DNA of 64,000 nucleotides from an uncultured Planctomycetota bacterium (GTDB taxonomy: Bacteria > Planctomycetota > Phycisphaerae > UBA1845 > Fen-1342): contig CAADGL010000013.1 in assembly GCA_900696525.1 (NCBI GenBank), positions 47,227 through 111,226 of the forward strand. Direction: 5' to 3'. The notes beneath the pieces were generated by a model that saw nothing but the letters and a program-made list of their open reading frames with translations, made no database searches and was not told the DNA's origin. This document shows positions 51,416-59,823 of this stretch, piece after piece. Both the position numbers and the translations under genes were made by a program. Each line of letters begins with the position of its first letter. The stretch's first letter is position 1.

Positions 51416-51600
51416 GCACGCCGCGTGCCAGCACATCGCGTTCTGGCGGGCCGGCGCAACCGCTTCCTTGCCGGCACGGCGCCTATCCCTCCGCCTTGTA
51501 ACCCGCTGCCCGCTACAATCATCCGATTCGGGCCGGCATTGCCACGGCCAAAGGGCGACCCGGCGTGCGGGCCCGCCGCCGGCAGACATCTGGGAGCAGC

Positions 51601-52764
51601 ATGATGCACTTTTGCCACAGTGCGCCGGGCCGGGCGCTCGCGGTCCTCGCGGCCGGGCTGACGATGCTCGCCGCCGGCGCGGGCGCGCCGGCCGGCGCCC
51701 AGACCGGGCGCAGTCAGCCCGACCGCAACACCGCCGAGAGAGGGACCATGAACGCCGATACCAAGCCTGTGCTGTCGAAGTCGGGATACGATGTGACGCC
51801 GCTGCCGCGGGAGAAGGTGGCGGAGCTGGCCCGCCGGCTCGATCCGGAGGCGTACCGGATCACGCAGAAGGCGGGGACGGAGTCGCCCTTCTGCGGCACG
51901 CTGCTGGACAACAAGAAAGACGGGACGTACGTGTGCGTCGTCTGCGGGCTGCCGCTGTTCAGCAGCGAGCACAAGTTCAACTCCGGCACGGGGTGGCCAA
52001 GCTTCTACCGCGAGTTTGACCCGCAGCACGTCAGCCGCAAGACCGACAACAGCCACGGCATGACGCGCGTCGAGATCAACTGCGCCCGCTGCGATGCGCA
52101 TCTCGGTCACGTCTTCGACGACGGACCGCCGCCGACCGGCCAGCGCCACTGCCTGAACTCCGCCTCGCTGCGCTTCTACGAGAAGGGCGCCGAGCTCCCG
52201 CCGGAAAGCCGGCCGGCGACCGCGGACAAGGGCGACGGCACGTCCGCGAGCGCGAAGACCGAGGTCGCGTATTTCGCGGGTGGATGCTTCTGGGGCGTCG
52301 AGCACTACTTCCAGAAGGGCCCGGGCGTGATCGACGCCGTCAGCGGCTACATGCAGGGCCACACCGAGAACCCGACCTACAAGGAGGTCTGCAACAAGAA
52401 GACCGGCCACGCCGAGACGGTGAAAGTCGTCTACGACCCGAGCCGCATCACGTATCGGCGGCTGCTGGAGGCGTTCTTCGCGATGCACGATCCGACGCAG
52501 CTCAACCGCCAGGGCCCGGACGTGGGCGACCAGTATCGCTCGGGCATCTGGACGACGAGCGCCGAGCAGCAGCGCCAGGCCGAGGAGTTCATCCGCGAGC
52601 AGCAGGCCGGCGAGCGCTTCAAGGGCCGCAAGATCGTCACCCAGGTCGAGCCCGCCAGGACGTTCTACCCGGCGGAAGACTATCACCAGGACTACATCGT
52701 CAAGACCGGCCGCTCATGCCACGTGCAGAACCCGTGGACCGCGGCGGAAGAGGGCGGACGGTAG
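51601..52764 (+). CDS. Secreted methionine sulfoxide reductase, MsrB-MsrA fusion
   Basis: A 387-residue protein with a signal peptide (LAVLAAGLTMLAAGAGAPAGAQ). The MsrB domain comes first (about residues 60-205): YVCVVCG and CARCDAHLGHVF give the four zinc Cys, and RHCLNSASL holds the catalytic Cys near 184. The MsrA domain follows (about 215-380): VAYFAGGCFWGVEHYF has the catalytic Cys near 228, and YPAEDYHQDY its usual motif. B-then-A order with a signal peptide implies repair of both Met-sulfoxide isomers outside the cytoplasm. Reducing power would have to come from a membrane thiol relay, which is not in the window. Confidence 0.93.
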   Translation: MMHFCHSAPGRALAVLAAGLTMLAAGAGAPAGAQTGRSQPDRNTAERGTMNADTKPVLSKSGYDVTPLPREKVAELARRLDPEAYRITQKAGTESPFCGTLLDNKKDGTYVCVVCGLPLFSSEHKFNSGTGWPSFYREFDPQHVSRKTDNSHGMTRVEINCARCDAHLGHVFDDGPPPTGQRHCLNSASLRFYEKGAELPPESRPATADKGDGTSASAKTEVAYFAGGCFWGVEHYFQKGPGVIDAVSGYMQGHTENPTYKEVCNKKTGHAETVKVVYDPSRITYRRLLEAFFAMHDPTQLNRQGPDVGDQYRSGIWTTSAEQQRQAEEFIREQQAGERFKGRKIVTQVEPARTFYPAEDYHQDYIVKTGRSCHVQNPWTAAEEGGR

Positions 52765-52768
52765 CGCC

Positions 52769-52795
52769 TGAGCCGCGACGCCGCGCGCAGGCTCA
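52769..52795 (+). terminator. Short inverted repeat between convergent genes
   Basis: TGAGCC (52769-52774) and GGCTCA (52790-52795) frame a GC-rich segment with extra internal pairing, just after the msrBA stop and overlapping the end of the convergent gene. Weak evidence for termination. Confidence 0.25.
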
Positions 52796-54316
52796 CGACA
52801 ACGCCGAGCGCAACGCGGCCGCTAGCGCGAGCAGAGCGTCCCGTGGATGCAGCGCGAAGAAGTACTCGCGATCCGCCGCCACGCGCGCCGCCGCCGCACG
52901 CCGCTCCTCGGCCGCCAGGCGCTTCTCGAGCTCGGCGCGCTCGCCGGCCGCAACGGACAGCATCTGCTCATTGAGCGCCCGAATCTCGTTGAACACGCCC
53001 CGGCGGGCGGCGTGCGCCGACGGGCTCCGCTCGCGCAGCCGCCGGCTCGCCTCCACCGCTTGCCGGCGCCGGGCGGCCAGGTCGGCCGGGATCGTCCGCA
53101 GATGGCGCTGCGGGTTCCAGTGCAGGTCGCGCCGGGCGCGGTGAATCTCGACTGCTGAGGGAGCGGCTGCGTCCGCGCCAGGCAGGTGCAGCGTGGCCGT
53201 GACGCACGCGTACGGCGGCAGGGGCTCGCCGAAGAGGCGCTGCGCGAAGTCGTCCGTCACTTCGTCGTACTTCGCCCCGCCGATCCCGTGGATGAACAGG
53301 TCCGCGAGCATCAGCCGCGCGAAGCAGGACAGCGCCAGGGCGCGCGGGCGCAGGCGCCAGTGTGCATGCGCGAGCGGCCAGGGCGCGGCGTGCCAGGCCG
53401 GGTCGGCCAAATGGTCGCGCTCCAGGAGGGCGATGGGCGTGCGGTCCGCCAGCACTTCGATTGCGCCGCCCGTCGGCCTCACGAACAGCCGCTGCCGGCG
53501 GCGGTCGCCGCGCTCGTTGATGAGCCAGAAGGGCGTCTCGACGGCGCCCTGGTTGACTTCCAGCGGCGGCACGGGGCGCGATGGGTTGCGCAGGCGATGC
53601 CGCAGGCGAAAGGTGACCTGGGCCGTGTTGTAGGCGTGGGCCAGCGCCTCGGCGTTCAGCAGCAGGTGTGCGGCGAACGCGCGGAAGGCGGCGGTCTCGG
53701 ACAGGCGCGACACGCGCACCACGCGCGCCCCGCGCAGCCCCAGCCCGCGCTCGATTTCCGGCAGGGCGACGGCCAAGGCATCGGCGAGCGTCGGCGCAAC
53801 CCACGCCGACGTCAGCACGTCGAGCACGCGCAGGTCGGCTCCCGCCATGTGTCGCCTGATCTCGCCGAAGAAGCGGTCCCAGTCCTCGGGCGACGCGGCG
53901 TGGAACTCGACCGGAAGGCGCGGGTCACAGCCGGGGATGCTCAGCGTGGCGCGGCGCAGCTCGCCGGCGGCGTGCGCGGGGAGGGCGAGGTGAGCCGTCT
54001 TCGGCGTATCGGAATCCACGAGCAGGAACAGGGCGGCGGGCGCGCCGGCCCGCTCGGCGAGAATGTCGGCGGCGATGTTCTTGGCGAAGACGCCGGCATG
54101 GAAGAACTCGGCCTGGTGCCCGGTGACGACCAGCGGGCCGCCGAGCCCGAGCGCCTGGCGCAGCTCGGCGCGCCAGGCACGCGCGGGGCGCCCGAGCACG
54201 GCAGCTTGCGGCGCGGCGGCGTCTCGCAGGGCGGCGAGCAGCTCGTGCGGGTGCGGCTCGATCAGGATTCCGAGGGAGCGCCGCGGCGTCGCGAGGCGCT
54301 CGTAGGCGATGCTCAT
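52793..54316 (-). CDS. Conserved hypothetical protein, BshC-like
   Basis: A 507-residue cytoplasmic protein. VVTGHQAEFFHAGVFAKNIAA and LFLLVDSDTPK resemble the TGQQ..GPLYT..K nucleotide-like loop and the following strand in BshC, the cysteine-adding enzyme of bacillithiol synthesis. LFIHGIGGAKYDEVTDDFA recalls a BshC segment. The C-terminus is an Arg/Ala-rich helix pair. The match is partial: His replaces the second Gln, and no other bsh gene is nearby, so the function is open. Its ATG overlaps the stop of the upstream GT2 gene (ATGA); a TTG 9 bp further upstream is the alternative. Confidence 0.5.
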   Translation of the reverse strand: MSIAYERLATPRRSLGILIEPHPHELLAALRDAAAPQAAVLGRPARAWRAELRQALGLGGPLVVTGHQAEFFHAGVFAKNIAADILAERAGAPAALFLLVDSDTPKTAHLALPAHAAGELRRATLSIPGCDPRLPVEFHAASPEDWDRFFGEIRRHMAGADLRVLDVLTSAWVAPTLADALAVALPEIERGLGLRGARVVRVSRLSETAAFRAFAAHLLLNAEALAHAYNTAQVTFRLRHRLRNPSRPVPPLEVNQGAVETPFWLINERGDRRRQRLFVRPTGGAIEVLADRTPIALLERDHLADPAWHAAPWPLAHAHWRLRPRALALSCFARLMLADLFIHGIGGAKYDEVTDDFAQRLFGEPLPPYACVTATLHLPGADAAAPSAVEIHRARRDLHWNPQRHLRTIPADLAARRRQAVEASRRLRERSPSAHAARRGVFNEIRALNEQMLSVAAGERAELEKRLAAEERRAAAARVAADREYFFALHPRDALLALAAALRSALS

Positions 54317-55050
54317 TGCTCGCAACAGTCGCGCTCACACGGGCGCGCGGGCGCGACCGGCTCACGCCGCAGCTCGCGCACCAGCACCTCGAAGTAGTGG
54401 GCCAGCCGCGCCGTCGGCTCGTCGAGTGTCCCGCCGAACGTGCGGCTGTGATCGCGGTAGATCCGCCGAACCGGGAGCTCGCAGATGCTCAGCCCGGCGC
54501 GGACGCACTGCACCCAGAACTGGAGCGGGAAGGCGTAGCCCGGCTCGTCGAGGTCCAGCCGCATCATCGCCGCCGTCCGGTGCGCCTTGAAGCCGCAGAA
54601 CGAATCGGTCAGGCGCAGGCCGAGGAGCCGCTCGAGCAGCAGGTTCACGATCCGGTTGATGCGGCGGCGTTCGGCGGGCGGGGCGTCGTCGTCCGGGAAG
54701 TTCACGAGGTAGCGCGACCCGCTCACGACGTCGACGTCGCCCTGGGCGGCGCGGGCCAGGAACTCGGGAATCTGCGCCGGCTCGTGCTGCTCGTCGCAGT
54801 CGAGCGTCACCACCCAGTCGTAGCCGCGCGCCTCGGCGTAGCCGAACGCGTCGATCAGGCTCTGCCCGTAGCCGCGGTTCTCCGCGTGACGGATGCGCGC
54901 CACGTCGTACCGCCGGAGAATCTCCGGGGTGGCGTCGGTGGAGCCGTCGTCGATGACGAGGATGTCGTGGCGATGACGCTGGACGGCGGACAGGACGCGC
55001 GCGAGGTGGTGCTGCTCATTGAAGACGGGAATGGCGATCAGGGGTTTCAA
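54313..55050 (-). CDS. Glycosyltransferase family 2 (dolichyl-phosphate-sugar-synthase-like)
   Basis: A 245-residue GT-A protein. LIAIPVFNEQHHL is the N-terminal strand, ILVIDDGSTDATPEIL binds nucleotide, and VVTLDCDEQHEPAQIP is the DxD region (DCDEQH). DSFCGFKAHRTAAM is typical of DPM1/DPG synthases that load a sugar on polyprenyl phosphate. The TTG start is supported by AGGAG 8 bp upstream. A product such as polyprenyl-phosphate mannose could feed the GT-C-like enzymes elsewhere in the window, which is an inference. Confidence 0.85.
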   Translation of the reverse strand: MKPLIAIPVFNEQHHLARVLSAVQRHRHDILVIDDGSTDATPEILRRYDVARIRHAENRGYGQSLIDAFGYAEARGYDWVVTLDCDEQHEPAQIPEFLARAAQGDVDVVSGSRYLVNFPDDDAPPAERRRINRIVNLLLERLLGLRLTDSFCGFKAHRTAAMMRLDLDEPGYAFPLQFWVQCVRAGLSICELPVRRIYRDHSRTFGGTLDEPTARLAHYFEVLVRELRREPVAPARPCERDCCEQ

Positions 55051-55090
55051 TCCGTGACTCCTGGCGCGGGAAGGCGACCCGCGGCTGACC

Positions 55091-56257
55091 CTATGTTAGC
55101 GCCGCGACGGGATCGGGGCGCGCGGGGGCCTCGTGTCCCAGCAGCGCCAGGGCGTCGGAAACGATCTGCCAGGCGGCGCGCGGGCGGGCCAGACGGCCGG
55201 CGGCCTCGCGCATGGCCGCCAGCGTGCGCGGCTCGGAGAGCAACTGGTTGACGCGCACCGAGAGCAGCCGCAGCGCATTGACCTTGATCGCCACGCCCTG
55301 TTCGAGCAGGTAGTCGCTGTTGCGGGTCTCCTGCCCCGGGATGGGATCAACGATCACCATCGGCAGCCGACAGGCCAGCGCCTCGGCGCTCGTCAGCCCG
55401 CCCGGCTTGCTCACCAGCACGTCGGCCGCGTGCATCCACTCGTGCATCAGGTCCGTATGGCCCAGGACGCGGACCCGCGGCGCCTCCGACGACCAACGCG
55501 CCTCGAGCCGGGCCCGCAGCCGCTCGTCCCGGCCGGCGACCAGCACAATCTGCGCATCCGATCGCACCTCCGTCAGCGCCTCGGCCAGGCGCAGCGGCCG
55601 GCTGCCGCCGCGCCCGCATGACACGAGCACGACCGGCCGGTCTGGCACGAGCGCGTGGCGCAGGCGCATCGCCTTGCGATCGAGCGGGCTCCAGAACGCG
55701 GGCCGGATCGGGATCCCGACCTCGTGGACCGCCCCCGCGGGCACGCCGCCGGCGTACAGGTACTGTGCCGCAAGTGGCGAGCCGACGTAGTAGCGCTCGG
55801 TGGGCGGCTGGATCCAGAGCCGAAAAGCCTCGAAGTCGGTCAGGACCGTCCACTGCGGGCAGTCCAGCACGCCGCACCGCCGCTGCCGGGCCACGATCTC
55901 CGCCGGCAGGAACTGAGTATTGATCACCAGCCGCGGCCGCGTGCGTCCCAGGTAGCGCCGCACGCCGCCGGTCGAGCCGTTCTGAATCAGCAGCCTGATG
56001 ACCTCGGCGGGGCCGCGCCCCGGACGATCGACCGCGTCGTACAAACACCCGAACACCCGCGGCGCGTGGGCGATCAGGCAAGCGTATCCGCCGGAATAGA
56101 GCGCCCGAAACGGCGCGGGGCAGAACTCGAGCACGTCATGCAACTCGACCGGCACACCGGGGGCCAACTGCCCGAAGGCGTCACAGATGGCCCGCGCGGC
56201 GACGTTGTGGCCGGCGCCGGCGGTGGCCGTGAGGATCACAATCGGTCGCTGGCTCAT
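55091..56257 (-). CDS. GT28-family glycosyltransferase (MGDG-synthase/MurG-like)
   Basis: A 388-residue GT-B protein. VILTATAGAGHNVAARAI is the N-terminal loop of monogalactosyldiacylglycerol-synthase-like enzymes. QWTVLTDFEAFRLW is the acceptor-side conserved segment. VSCGRGGSRPL and VSKPGGLTSAEALACRLPMV are the UDP-sugar-binding donor motifs. It probably glycosylates diacylglycerol, though MurG-like activity cannot be excluded. Its ATG overlaps the rnpA stop (ATGA), an unusual pairing. Confidence 0.85.
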   Translation of the reverse strand: MSQRPIVILTATAGAGHNVAARAICDAFGQLAPGVPVELHDVLEFCPAPFRALYSGGYACLIAHAPRVFGCLYDAVDRPGRGPAEVIRLLIQNGSTGGVRRYLGRTRPRLVINTQFLPAEIVARQRRCGVLDCPQWTVLTDFEAFRLWIQPPTERYYVGSPLAAQYLYAGGVPAGAVHEVGIPIRPAFWSPLDRKAMRLRHALVPDRPVVLVSCGRGGSRPLRLAEALTEVRSDAQIVLVAGRDERLRARLEARWSSEAPRVRVLGHTDLMHEWMHAADVLVSKPGGLTSAEALACRLPMVIVDPIPGQETRNSDYLLEQGVAIKVNALRLLSVRVNQLLSEPRTLAAMREAAGRLARPRAAWQIVSDALALLGHEAPARPDPVAALT

Positions 56258-56712
56258 GAACGTAAATCCCTGGCGGCGCCCGCGCGCGGCCCGGCGCCCA
56301 TTCTCGCCCGCAGTCGCTCCGGCAGCCCGGCCGCCAGTCGCGCCAGCGATTCTACCGCCTCCGCCAGGGTCAGGCGCGGGCCGGGGTGCGGGCTGACGAG
56401 CAGGTCGAGCCCGGCCGGAAGGCGCTCGCGGGTCAGTCGAAACGCCTCGCGCAGCACGCGCTTGACCCGGTTGCGCTGCACGGCCCCGCCGTGGCGCCGC
56501 CCCACCGTCAGGCCCAGGCGCGTGAACCCCAGCACGTTGGGCAGCGCCCAGATCACCAGCCGCCGGTCGACGACGCGCACCCCTTGGCGCATCACGCGGC
56601 GGAAATCCCGCGTGGCGACGAGGCGCAGCCGCCGGGGAAACGACCGCGCCGGCGACGGGGGCGTATCAGGCGGACGCGGTTCGGATGAAGCCGATGCTGG
56701 CGGTGTGGCCAT
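56254..56712 (-). CDS. rnpA: Ribonuclease P protein component
   Basis: A 152-residue basic protein. FPRRLRLVATRDFRRVMRQG is the N-terminal conserved region, and RRHGGAVQRNRVKRVLREAF contains the RNR motif that contacts precursor tRNA and RNase P RNA. It helps the RNA mature tRNA 5' ends. A low-complexity stretch of about 30 residues precedes the domain, so the start is uncertain; this ATG overlaps the FIST gene by 47 bp. The usual neighbours rpmH and yidC are absent. It is instead coupled to a lipid glycosyltransferase. Confidence 0.88.
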   Translation of the reverse strand: MATPPASASSEPRPPDTPPSPARSFPRRLRLVATRDFRRVMRQGVRVVDRRLVIWALPNVLGFTRLGLTVGRRHGGAVQRNRVKRVLREAFRLTRERLPAGLDLLVSPHPGPRLTLAEAVESLARLAAGLPERLRARMGAGPRAGAARDLRS

Positions 56713-57850
56713 GAAGGAAGTTCCTGTCGCCGATCGGCCCGATCTCGCCGGCACAGAAGAGCCCCGCGAGGGGGGCCGGGCAGGCGCGCGTCACGGCCTG
56801 GGCATCGTGGTGGGGCTGGTCGAAGAGCCGCGTTCCGCGGCCGTTGCAACTGAAGAGCAGCGAGCCGACGGCGTCGCGCGGGGCGCGGGCGAGCATTTCG
56901 TCGAGCTCTTCCTGGGCCGAGCGGGCGTCGCGCACGTGGAACTGCACCGTGACGCCGACGCGGACGTAGTCGTTGACTTCCAGCTCACCGGTGTCGGGGT
57001 CGAGTCGCACCAGGTTGCGGATGAGGAAATCGCCGCGGCCGAAGCTGGCGCGCTGCTCGTTGAAGGCAAACCCGATGAGCAGCCCGCGGCGCATCAGGTC
57101 GCGCTCCTCGTCCGAGCCGGACGCGATCAGGTCGCGCAGGACGCGCAGCGGCGTCTGCCCGCCCAGGCGCTGGATGACGTTGCAGTGGCCCTCGGTGATG
57201 ATCCAGGGTTGGCCGATCGGCCGGCAGCCCTGCGAGACAACGCAGTCGAGTTGCACGCCGGCGCCGAGCGCCAGCCCGGCCAGGCCGTGGCGCAGCGTCT
57301 GGCCGTCGAAGATGATGGCGCTTTGGCGCGGTCCCTTGGCGCCGGAGGCCATTCCACCGACGACCGGGCGCCCCGGGTACGCGTCCGCGAAGCGCTGGAG
57401 CACGTCGAGCGGATCGACGCTGAAGGGGTCGGCCAGAAGAACGAAGGAGGGCCGCGCGCCCGCATCAAGGCCCAGGTGCTCGTGCAGCCCCGCCGGTGAA
57501 TCGAGCCGCTCAAGGTCCTCGTGGCTCAAGTGAAACGAACGCGCCCGGGCGCCCGGCAGGTGCGCCGCCCACAGCGCGACCACCGGCTCGTTCTCGTATT
57601 CCAGGCCGTCGCCGATGACGCCTTCGCCGGTCGCGCCGATCATGGCCCGCGGCCGCAGAAGCTCGTGGACCTGGAGGGCGATGCGCTCGACGGCGCGGCC
57701 GGCGTGCGTGCTGGCCAGCAGCAGCGCCAGGTCGACCGGCTTGCCGTGCAGCTCCGCGCGGGCCTCTTCGACGAGCTCGCGCGCCGTTCCGGGCCCGGGC
57801 GGCCGCGCGGAAAGGCTGACGCAGCAGCGTCCCGTTACAGGTGGAATCAT
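56666..57850 (-). CDS. FIST domain sensor protein
   Basis: A 394-residue protein with FIST_N and FIST_C regions: LLASTHAGR, MIGATGEGVIGDG, RPVVGGMASGAKG, VVSQGCRPIG, and near the end LLFSCNGRGTRLF and LAGLFCAGEIGPIGDRNFLHGHT. FIST domains bind small ligands such as amino acids and occur in signalling proteins. This protein has no attached output domain and lacks a membrane segment. It lies 66 bp after pstA and could be cotranscribed with the phosphate genes. A FIST-only role is unknown. Confidence 0.85.
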   Translation of the reverse strand: MIPPVTGRCCVSLSARPPGPGTARELVEEARAELHGKPVDLALLLASTHAGRAVERIALQVHELLRPRAMIGATGEGVIGDGLEYENEPVVALWAAHLPGARARSFHLSHEDLERLDSPAGLHEHLGLDAGARPSFVLLADPFSVDPLDVLQRFADAYPGRPVVGGMASGAKGPRQSAIIFDGQTLRHGLAGLALGAGVQLDCVVSQGCRPIGQPWIITEGHCNVIQRLGGQTPLRVLRDLIASGSDEERDLMRRGLLIGFAFNEQRASFGRGDFLIRNLVRLDPDTGELEVNDYVRVGVTVQFHVRDARSAQEELDEMLARAPRDAVGSLLFSCNGRGTRLFDQPHHDAQAVTRACPAPLAGLFCAGEIGPIGDRNFLHGHTASIGFIRTASA

Positions 57851-57915
57851 CCTCGTATTGTATTCAATCGGGGCTCGCCTGGGGCGGCGGCCGGCTCGCG
57901 ACCCTCAGCCGTTCC

Positions 57916-58824
57916 TTACCAGCTCAGGCGCCGCCGGCTGCGATAGCGCAGCCCGATCGCCAGCCCGTTCATGGTCAGGGTGATGATCAGCAGCACGACG
58001 CCGGCGGCGGCGGCGTTGGCGTGGAAGTCCGGGTTGGGCCGGCTGACCCACTGGTACATCTGGATGGGCAGGACGGTGAAGTTGGACCAGAGCCACTCGA
58101 AGTTGACGTAAGGGGGCTGCTGGTGGACCGGGCTGGGCGGCAGGAAGCCGATGTAGGCCATGGCGCCGATGGTCACGAGCGGGGCAGTCTCGCCGATGGC
58201 GCGCGACATGGCGATGATGGCCCCGGTGAGGATGCCGCTCATCGAGTAAGGCAGCACGTGGTGCCAGACGGTCTGCCAGCGCGTCGCACCGAGCGCGTAG
58301 GCGGCCTCGCGGATGCCGTTCGGAATGGCGCGGATGGACTCGCGCGTCGAGACGATGACGATCGGCAGGACGAGCAGGCCCAGGGTCAGGCCGGCGGTGA
58401 GGACGCTGTGCCCAAGGTGCAGTTGATACACCAGGAGCCCGAGGGCCATCAGTCCCCAGATGATCGACGGCACGCCGGCCAGGTTGGCGATGTTGATCTC
58501 GATCAGGGCGGTCAGCCAGTTGCGCGGCGCGTACTCTTCCAGATAGACGCCGCTGGCGATGCCCAGCGGCAGCGCCGTGCAGGCCGTGACGAGCATGACC
58601 AGGCAGGTGCCGACGATGGCGGACTTGGCGCCGGCGCGCTCGGCGAAACGCGACGGGAAGGCCGAGACGAACTGCCAGTTGAGCCGCCCGGCGCTGTCCA
58701 TGATCAGCTCGGCCACGAGCGTCACCAGCACGCCGAGCGACAGCGCGATCAGCACGGCGCCGAGCAGGAGAAACCCCGTGTCAATCACGCGGCGCCACAG
58801 CGATTGAGAGCCGTCGAAACCCAT
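57916..58824 (-). CDS. pstA: Phosphate ABC transporter permease PstA
   Basis: A 302-residue inner-membrane permease with about six segments. The coupling-helix region EAAYALGATRWQTVWHHVLPYSMSG is the EAA motif that docks the ATPase, and GLAIGLRYRSRRR ends the protein. It is 4 bp downstream of pstC. Together they import phosphate delivered by PstS. No PstB gene follows; the next gene encodes the FIST protein. Confidence 0.93.
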   Translation of the reverse strand: MGFDGSQSLWRRVIDTGFLLLGAVLIALSLGVLVTLVAELIMDSAGRLNWQFVSAFPSRFAERAGAKSAIVGTCLVMLVTACTALPLGIASGVYLEEYAPRNWLTALIEINIANLAGVPSIIWGLMALGLLVYQLHLGHSVLTAGLTLGLLVLPIVIVSTRESIRAIPNGIREAAYALGATRWQTVWHHVLPYSMSGILTGAIIAMSRAIGETAPLVTIGAMAYIGFLPPSPVHQQPPYVNFEWLWSNFTVLPIQMYQWVSRPNPDFHANAAAAGVVLLIITLTMNGLAIGLRYRSRRRLSW

Positions 58825-58828
58825 CGGG

Positions 58829-59809
58829 CTAGTACGCCTCCCGATACCGCCGCTGGATCAGGTACCCCAGCACGTTCAGTGTGAGCGTGATGAGCATCAG
58901 CACCAGCCCGACCGCGAAGATCGACTGGTACCCCACGCTGCCGTGCGGCAGGTCGCCGAGGCTGACCTGCACGATGAACGCCGTCAGCGTCGCCGCCGGC
59001 TTGGTCGGGTCCAGCGTCAGCGTCGGCTGCATCCCGGCGGCGATGGCGACGATCATCGTCTCGCCCAGGGCGCGCGACACCGTCAGGATGTACGCCGCCG
59101 TCGCGCCCGAGAGCGCGGCCGGGAAGACGATACGCCACGCGACCTGGATGCGCGTCGCCCCCAGCGCGTAGGCGCCTTCGCGCAGCGCCCGCGGCACGGC
59201 GCGCATGGCCTCCTCGCTCAGCGACGTCACGTACGGGATCACCATGATCCCCATCACCAGCCCGGCGCTGAGCATGTTGAAGCTCGGCAGCCACGGGATC
59301 ACCCGTTGCAGCGCCGGCGTGACGAACAGCAGCGCGAAATAGCCGAAGACCACCGTCGGCACGGCGCTCAGCAGCTCCAGCACCGGCTTGACCAGCTCGC
59401 GCACACGCGGTGAGGCATACTCGCTCAGCCACACCGCGCACACCGTCCCCACAGGCACCGCCACCAGCAGCGCCACCACCGTCGTCACCAGCGTGCCCGC
59501 CACCAGCGGCAGCACGCCGAACCGGGCATTGGCAAAGAGCGGCGTCCACTCGGTGCCGGTGAGGAACTCGATCGGTGACACGTGGCGGAAGAAGGGCAGC
59601 GACTCGAAGACCAGCAGGCCGACGATGCCCAGCGTCACCAGGACCGACGACAGGGCGGCCAGGAGCAGCACGAACTCGATGGCGCGCTCGCCCAGGCGGC
59701 GCACGCGGCTCGGACGGAAGACGGCTTCGCCGGCACGCAGCTTCTGTGCCGGGCCGCGAGGCCGCAGGGCCCGGGGCGTTCCAAGTCCCGAATCCACAAG
59801 TTGCCCCAT
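58829..59809 (-). CDS. pstC: Phosphate ABC transporter permease PstC
   Basis: A 326-residue permease with about six membrane segments. LLSAVPTVVFGYFALLF is characteristic of PstC, and REGAYALGATRIQVAWRIV is the EAA coupling motif. The ATG at 59809 gives a short cytoplasmic N-terminus. A TTG at 59827 overlapping the pstS stop (TTGA) is an alternative. It forms an operon with pstS upstream and pstA downstream. Confidence 0.93.
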   Translation of the reverse strand: MGQLVDSGLGTPRALRPRGPAQKLRAGEAVFRPSRVRRLGERAIEFVLLLAALSSVLVTLGIVGLLVFESLPFFRHVSPIEFLTGTEWTPLFANARFGVLPLVAGTLVTTVVALLVAVPVGTVCAVWLSEYASPRVRELVKPVLELLSAVPTVVFGYFALLFVTPALQRVIPWLPSFNMLSAGLVMGIMVIPYVTSLSEEAMRAVPRALREGAYALGATRIQVAWRIVFPAALSGATAAYILTVSRALGETMIVAIAAGMQPTLTLDPTKPAATLTAFIVQVSLGDLPHGSVGYQSIFAVGLVLMLITLTLNVLGYLIQRRYREAY

Positions 59810-59823
59810 ACCCGACCCACCCG

